From Flavobacterium sp. (lineage in GTDB: Bacteria > Bacteroidota > Bacteroidia > Flavobacteriales > Flavobacteriaceae), in NCBI GenBank assembly GCA_004296145.1, contig SEBM01000014.1:1-18964 (forward strand): a stretch of 18,964 nucleotides of DNA, written 5' to 3'. This document shows positions 14,830 through 18,964 of this stretch, in pieces. A program made the translations under genes and the position numbers. Below the pieces are notes generated by a model. The model searched no databases. It saw only the letters and a list, made by a program, of their open reading frames with translations, and was not told the origin of the DNA. Each line of letters begins with the position of its first letter. Position 1 is the stretch's first letter.

Positions 14830-17322
14830 CTAAAGTCCCAAATCAAGAACATAAGAAATCTTAACCGCAATATTATCGTCAAATCGCTCTAACTGATTGG
14901 GTCCGTAACGGTAGAATCCGCCAAGACCAATTCCTTTGTAGATTTTATTTAGCTCGATTCCCGATTCAAAGAAACCTTTATCTAAAGTTTTGTAAACCGG
15001 GCCAACATGTTGTTCCGGTTTTTCCATATTTCCCCAAACCATTCGTGTTACTAATACCAACGATGGGCGCACTTTTCTGAAAAGAGTAATTCGGTCAAAA
15101 CCATGTTTGATTTGGAAGAAAAGATACTGACTTGAGAAAAATTCATTAAAATACATGGTTTCAAAAGCATTTCTGCCTGCAAAAGTAATACGCTGAACAA
15201 CAGTTTCTTTAGTTAAGTTGTTTGGTGCCGTATTGTATAAATGGGTGATAGGAACATCGCCAAAAGCATATCCTCCCTGCAATAATAAACTTGTTTTCTG
15301 ACCGTTCAGGTATTTCTTTTCATACTCGGTTTTAAAATCAATTTTTCCGAAATTAAAATCATTTTCCATTACATCCGGCAGCGATTGCGTGTACTGAAAA
15401 GTAAACCTCGGAAATCTTTTGTCAGATTCTGTTCTTCCGGTTGGCGTTTGCATAAAATCACTAAACGGCGCCCATACAATAGAAAGCATTGCCGTTGTCA
15501 TAATATAACTCGAATACAATTTTCCGTTGAGGTTAAAAAGATAATCGAATTTTGGTTCAATTAAATTTCGCGACAATTCTAAAACAGCTTCTGTCTTGGG
15601 AATAATTTTGGTCTGAAGATTGGTTTTCCAACCCGAATATTCATAAAAAGTACTAATGTTAATCGGACGCGGATCATAAATTTTGAAAACACGTTTGTCT
15701 ACGGCAAAAACCGTACTCGCAATTTCTCGTACATCATCTGTGTAATATGCATTCAGCCATGTATTTGTGCTTTTGTCAAGCAAAACGCCGGCTCCTGAAC
15801 TGTATTTAAAAGTCCCGTCTTTAGTTCCATAAGCGGTATAAGCTTCCAAACGGAAATTTCTCGAAAAACGATCGTTTGTAATTCCGCCAAGTCCTAATCG
15901 GAAACCTTCGTAGTTATTATAACTGATGATTTTTTTCAGGTCAAGATCAATAGGTCCTATCGGATAAAAGCCATTTATGATTTTACGGCCAATTCCTAAA
16001 CGTTTTTCAACTCTTTTTTCAATAGAAAGACTGTCTAATAATAAATACGTTCTTTGGCTTTTTAAATCCAGGTTTTCTTTTCGGTAAGCTTCCCAGAAAC
16101 TTTCCGGTTTTTTGTTGGCATCATCCTTAATTTCGATATAAAGCGATGGATTTTTTATAACCGGATTGGTGTTAAAATGAACATCAAAACTGTTGCTTTG
16201 GGAAATTAAATAAGTAAAATCAGAAGCTACTTTTTTTCGTGGCTCAAAATCTTCTTCCGAATCGGCATCAAACTGAATTGTTCCGCCAAGGATTTTAATA
16301 TCCTCGTCATTTTTCCCTTTTACAATTTTAAAAGTCGTATTGCTCTGAAACCAGATTTTTTCGGCAGGATCATATTCAAATTCATGTATTCCGCTGATGT
16401 CCAAAACACCTTTTATACGCATCACGGCTTTTGCAATGGCAAAATTTTCCTTGTCAATATATAAAACACCTTCTAAACCGGACCTTCTTTTTTGCTTTTT
16501 CTTAAAGTAAACCATATAAGTATCACGGCCTTTTATACTCACAGTGTCCAGTAATTTATAGTTATAATCTAAAGGGGCGTTATTCGAAATTGGACTTTCG
16601 TATTTGGTTTCCAGCAATTCATATTTTGGATCATAAATAGAAATGGACTGCAGGTTAAAAGCAATAATTTCATAAACTGGTTGTTTAAAACCAGCCATTT
16701 TTGTGCCAAGAACTGTTTCTTTAAGCTTATTGTTTCCAAACTGATATTGCGATATTTTTTCGGTCTGAAATAAATGCTGTTTGCTAATTATTTCCTTGAA
16801 TTTATAATCAGAAGAATCAACATTGATGATTTTTTTTTCTAAATTTTTATAAGAAGCCGAAGTATCAATGCGGCCGTCAATCGAATCAGGATTGGCAGTT
16901 ACCGTTAGTTTATTATATGTTTTGTATTCAAAACTGTGTAGTTTTCGCTGTGGGTTATTTTGATTTTTGCTTGCAATTACTTTTTTTAATAAAGTCAAAG
17001 CGGGATTTTCATTAGAAACAACAACTTCTTTTAAATCATCCGTTTTTTGCAAAAGTGCAACAGGATAGAATTTTTTGTTATCTGTAATGGCAATAGTTTT
17101 GGTTTGAAAACCAACATAAGAAACCGTAAAAGAAGTGGTAGCGGGTGAAATGTTTAAAATAAATTTACCATCAATGTCTGTAATGGTACTATTACTGTCT
17201 GAAGTTTTTATGGTGGCAAACGGAAGAGGTTTGTTGTTAGAGTCGTTTACAATTCCGTTGATTTGAAATTGCGCCTGAATGGTAAGCGTGAAAAACAAAA
17301 ACAGAAAACAAAATAGCTTCAT
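14830..17322 (-). CDS. DUF5686 outer-membrane protein with carboxypeptidase-regulatory-like domain
   Basis: The 830-residue protein starts with a signal peptide (MKLFCFLFLFFTLTIQA, cleavage before Gln18). A carboxypeptidase-regulatory-like beta-sandwich follows (about 21-105, containing INGIVNDSNNKPLPFATI and TDIDGKFILNI). The long remainder has the DUF5686 pattern of Bacteroidota: a periplasmic part with YNYKLLDTVSIKGRDTYMVYF, then alternating aromatic strands that suggest an outer-membrane beta-barrel. It ends in aromatic/hydrophobic residues (VKISYVLDLGL) typical of barrel proteins. The function of the family is not established; an envelope role is expected. It lies downstream of frr but is separated from it by a terminator and has its own candidate promoter. 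There is no sign of truncation. Confidence 0.93.
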   Translation of the reverse strand: MKLFCFLFLFFTLTIQAQFQINGIVNDSNNKPLPFATIKTSDSNSTITDIDGKFILNISPATTSFTVSYVGFQTKTIAITDNKKFYPVALLQKTDDLKEVVVSNENPALTLLKKVIASKNQNNPQRKLHSFEYKTYNKLTVTANPDSIDGRIDTSASYKNLEKKIINVDSSDYKFKEIISKQHLFQTEKISQYQFGNNKLKETVLGTKMAGFKQPVYEIIAFNLQSISIYDPKYELLETKYESPISNNAPLDYNYKLLDTVSIKGRDTYMVYFKKKQKRRSGLEGVLYIDKENFAIAKAVMRIKGVLDISGIHEFEYDPAEKIWFQSNTTFKIVKGKNDEDIKILGGTIQFDADSEEDFEPRKKVASDFTYLISQSNSFDVHFNTNPVIKNPSLYIEIKDDANKKPESFWEAYRKENLDLKSQRTYLLLDSLSIEKRVEKRLGIGRKIINGFYPIGPIDLDLKKIISYNNYEGFRLGLGGITNDRFSRNFRLEAYTAYGTKDGTFKYSSGAGVLLDKSTNTWLNAYYTDDVREIASTVFAVDKRVFKIYDPRPINISTFYEYSGWKTNLQTKIIPKTEAVLELSRNLIEPKFDYLFNLNGKLYSSYIMTTAMLSIVWAPFSDFMQTPTGRTESDKRFPRFTFQYTQSLPDVMENDFNFGKIDFKTEYEKKYLNGQKTSLLLQGGYAFGDVPITHLYNTAPNNLTKETVVQRITFAGRNAFETMYFNEFFSSQYLFFQIKHGFDRITLFRKVRPSLVLVTRMVWGNMEKPEQHVGPVYKTLDKGFFESGIELNKIYKGIGLGGFYRYGPNQLERFDDNIAVKISYVLDLGL

Positions 17323-17368
17323 ACAGAGGATTATAGTTTCAAAAACGAAAATGTTAAATTTTGGTACG

Positions 17369-17376
17369 CAAAAATA
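17369..17376 (-). promoter_or_regulatory. Candidate -7 element for the DUF5686 gene
   Basis: On the minus strand this reads TATTTTTG, an exact TAnnTTTG match, 46 bp before the start codon. The nearest TTG upstream (17401-17403 on the opposite strand) is 24 bp away, just outside the usual range, and lies in the loop of the frr terminator. Confidence 0.4.
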
Positions 17377-17381
17377 AGAAT

Positions 17382-17419
17382 AAAAAAAATCCGTCTAGTA
17401 CAATTTAACTAAACGGATT
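17382..17419 (-). terminator. Intrinsic terminator after frr
   Basis: On the minus strand AATCCGTTTAG (17419-17409) pairs with CTAGACGGATT (17398-17388) over 11 bp, including one U-G pair, with a 10-nt loop, then a run of seven T. On the plus strand the same position is a C-A mismatch and there is no U run, so it acts for frr. Confidence 0.8.
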
Positions 17420-17439
17420 AATATTTTGTGACTATTGAG

Positions 17440-18003
17440 TTACACTTTCATGATTTCAGCTTCTTTTGCAGCCAATAATTCATCAATTTTTTTAATGTAA
17501 GCGTTCGTTAAGTTCTGAACTTCCTCTTCAGCAGATTTACAAACGTCTTCAGAAGTTCCTTCTTTTTCTAATTTTTTGATATCAGTATTAGCATCTTTAC
17601 GTACGTTACGAACACCAATTTTTGCATCTTCAGCTTCAGATTTTGCCTGTTTAGCCAAATCGCGACGACGCTCTTCTGTCAAAGGCGGTACACTGATGAT
17701 GATAACGTCACCGTTATTCATTGGGTTAAAACCAATATTCGCGATCATAATTGCTTTTTCAATTGCAGACAACATGTTTTTTTCAAAAGGTTGTAGTGTA
17801 ATTGTTCTCGCATCAGGAACGCTGATTTTTGACACTTGAGAAAGTGGCGTTGCAGATCCGTAATAATCTACAAAAACGCTTCCTAACATTGCCGGAGAAG
17901 CTTTTCCTGCGCGAATATTTAGAAATTCTTTCTCTAAATGCGCAATCGAACCATTCATTGATTCTTCTGTACTTTCTAATATAAAATCTATTTCTTCGCT
18001 CAT
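17440..18003 (-). CDS. frr: Ribosome recycling factor
   Basis: With EF-G this protein splits the post-termination ribosome so that it can start again. The 187-residue chain matches the usual length of about 185. It has the long-helix domain with LEKEFLNIRAGKASPAML (23-40), the beta domain (VFVDYYGSATPLSQVSKISVPDARTITLQPF, 43-73) and the second set of helices (LTEERRRDLAKQAKSEAEDAKIGVRNVRKDAN). The start ATG is preceded on the transcript by an A-rich tract and repeated AAATCT words, and 24 nt further up by a long hairpin. It follows pyrH on the same strand, a conserved bacterial order. Confidence 0.98.
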   Translation of the reverse strand: MSEEIDFILESTEESMNGSIAHLEKEFLNIRAGKASPAMLGSVFVDYYGSATPLSQVSKISVPDARTITLQPFEKNMLSAIEKAIMIANIGFNPMNNGDVIIISVPPLTEERRRDLAKQAKSEAEDAKIGVRNVRKDANTDIKKLEKEGTSEDVCKSAEEEVQNLTNAYIKKIDELLAAKEAEIMKV

Positions 18004-18026
18004 TTTTTTTTTAGATTTTTAGATTT

Positions 18027-18068
18027 TTAGAAGTATTAATTTTTAAGTTTAAAAATCAACACTTCTAA
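18027..18068 (-). other. Long hairpin in the pyrH-frr spacer
   Basis: A 20-bp inverted repeat (18027-18046 with 18049-18068) has two A/G positions that become G-U pairs in the minus-strand RNA but would be A-C mismatches on the plus strand. The structure therefore fits the pyrH-frr transcript. An A-rich tract, not a U run, follows it before the frr start, so it is not a standard terminator. Confidence 0.6.
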
Positions 18069-18160
18069 TATACTAACTATATAATTTTGTTTTTTTTGTT
18101 TGCTTATAATGTAAAATGAAAAAATCCGGGAAGTCTGTCATTCTAAGAAGTCTGTCAGAT

Positions 18161-18868
18161 CTAGATGTTAACTACAGTTCCTATATTTTCGCCCTCACAG
18201 ATTTTCAACAGGTTGCCAATTTTGTTCATATCAAAAACAACAATTGGTAGTTTGTTTTCCTGACTTAAAGTAAAAGCAGTTGTATCCATTACATTTAATC
18301 CTTTTTTCAGAACATCATCAAAAGAAATAAAATCAAATTTCACAGCCGAAGCATTTTTTTCAGGATCAGAATCGTAAACACCATCTACGCGTGTTCCTTT
18401 TAGGATTACATCAGCATTGATTTCGATTCCTCTTAAAACAGCTGCAGTATCTGTAGTAAAATAAGGGTTTCCGGTTCCTGCACCAAAAATTACAATTCTT
18501 CCTTTTTCAAGGTGACGATCTGCTCTTCTTTTGATGTAAGGTTCAGCAATAGATTCCATTTTTAATGCTGTTTGAAGACGGGTTTTCATTCCTTTATCTT
18601 CAAGAGCACCTTGTAGTGCCATTCCGTTAATTACTGTAGCAAGCATTCCCATATAATCGCCTTGTACTCTATCCATACCGGCGCTTGCACCCGCAACGCC
18701 TCTAAAAATATTTCCTCCTCCAATTACAATAGCAATTTCTACTCCTTTACTGTGGATCTGTTTAATTTCCTCAGCATATTCGGCTAATCTTTTTGGGTCA
18801 ATACCATATTGTAAATCACCCATCAAGGCCTCGCCGCTAAGTTTTAGAAGAATTCTTTTATATTTCAT
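18161..18868 (-). CDS. pyrH: Uridylate kinase (UMP kinase)
   Basis: This enzyme phosphorylates UMP to UDP in pyrimidine synthesis. It is the bacterial amino-acid-kinase-fold hexamer, unrelated to eukaryotic UMP kinases. The 235-residue protein has the phosphate-binding loop LLKLSGEAL (7-15, Lys9), GGGNIFRG (50-57), the UMP-site Asp71 in [14 protein letters not shown], the [13 protein letters not shown] loop (131-143) and the [13 protein letters not shown] segment (157-169). Length and motif order match the family. The ATG at 18868 gives the standard N-terminus [13 protein letters not shown] 157-bp spacer separates it from frr downstream; with no -7 element visible in that spacer, the two are probably co-transcribed. 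Confidence 0.98.
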   Translation of the reverse strand: MKYKRILLKLSGEALMGDLQYGIDPKRLAEYAEEIKQIHSKGVEIAIVIGGGNIFRGVAGASAGMDRVQGDYMGMLATVINGMALQGALEDKGMKTRLQTALKMESIAEPYIKRRADRHLEKGRIVIFGAGTGNPYFTTDTAAVLRGIEINADVILKGTRVDGVYDSDPEKNASAVKFDFISFDDVLKKGLNVMDTTAFTLSQENKLPIVVFDMNKIGNLLKICEGENIGTVVNI

Positions 18869-18890
18869 TTGTGTGTTGCGTTAATTTGTG

Positions 18891-18898
18891 CAAATATA
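18891..18898 (-). promoter_or_regulatory. Candidate -7 element for pyrH-frr
   Basis: On the minus strand this reads TATATTTG, an exact TAnnTTTG match and the same octamer as before asnS, 22 bp before the pyrH start. No TTG is present at the normal -33 distance. Beyond it, to the window end, I see only AT-rich sequence with a weak 8-bp hairpin (TTTGAAAA at 18927-18934, TTTTCAAA at 18940-18947). Confidence 0.45.
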
Positions 18899-18964
18899 GA
18901 CATATTCTGATTTTTTAAAATAATGTTTTGAAAAAATAATTTTCAAATTGATTTAAATATCAAG

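Noticed and set aside
18927..18947. A terminator at the right edge of the window
   Set aside because: The 8-bp stem is wholly AT-rich except one G-C pair and lacks a clear U run; too weak to call.

Overview
The window looks like a chromosomal segment from a Flavobacteriaceae member, most likely Flavobacterium or a close relative. It is AT-rich, start codons lack clear Shine-Dalgarno sequences, upstream regions carry the Bacteroidota -7 element (TAnnTTTG), and the protein set is typical of the group (DUF5686/carboxypeptidase-regulatory outer-membrane protein, a sigma-54 with a long acidic region, a pyrH-frr pair followed by the DUF5686 gene). The genus call is inference from familiarity with these proteins, not from a search.

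Layout. At 56-1864 (minus) lie the 16S rRNA methyltransferase rsmI and an acidic protein of unknown function. At 2105-3172 (plus) lie thymidine kinase (tdk) and a small membrane-anchored protein of unknown function, ending at a bidirectional terminator. At 3240-6330 (minus) lie rpoN (sigma-54) and asnS (asparaginyl-tRNA synthetase), separated by an unusual 8-bp-periodic repeat field. At 6331-6669 is a gene-free stretch with the asnS promoter and two stacked repeat elements. At 6670-9554 (minus) lie a small two-helix membrane protein and a 12-helix RND/MMPL transporter. At 9737-14519 (plus) is a membrane-transport and signalling cluster: an SMR exporter, a YcxB-like protein, a LytS-type histidine kinase, a LytTR response regulator with a TTG start inside the kinase gene, and a large CPA2 cation:proton antiporter, closed by a strong terminator. 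At 14520-14829 is a second gene-free stretch with a 15-bp tandem repeat and a perfect 31-bp inverted repeat. At 14830-18868 (minus) lie the DUF5686 outer-membrane protein, frr and pyrH.

How the genes work together. pyrH and frr form a conserved nucleotide/translation unit. rsmI and asnS also serve translation, tdk serves thymidine salvage, and rpoN serves transcription. The only plausible multi-gene functional system is the 9737-14519 cluster, in which a sensor pair sits between two cation or small-cation exporters. That link rests on gene order alone.

The most notable non-coding content is five distinct families of short intergenic repeats: REP/MITE-like palindromes, an AGCGGATAGC-type element, an 8-bp-periodic array, a 15-bp tandem array, and ACGAATTTCAC-type short repeats. 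I found no CRISPR array, rRNA, tRNA, prophage, insertion-sequence transposase or clearly new multi-gene system.
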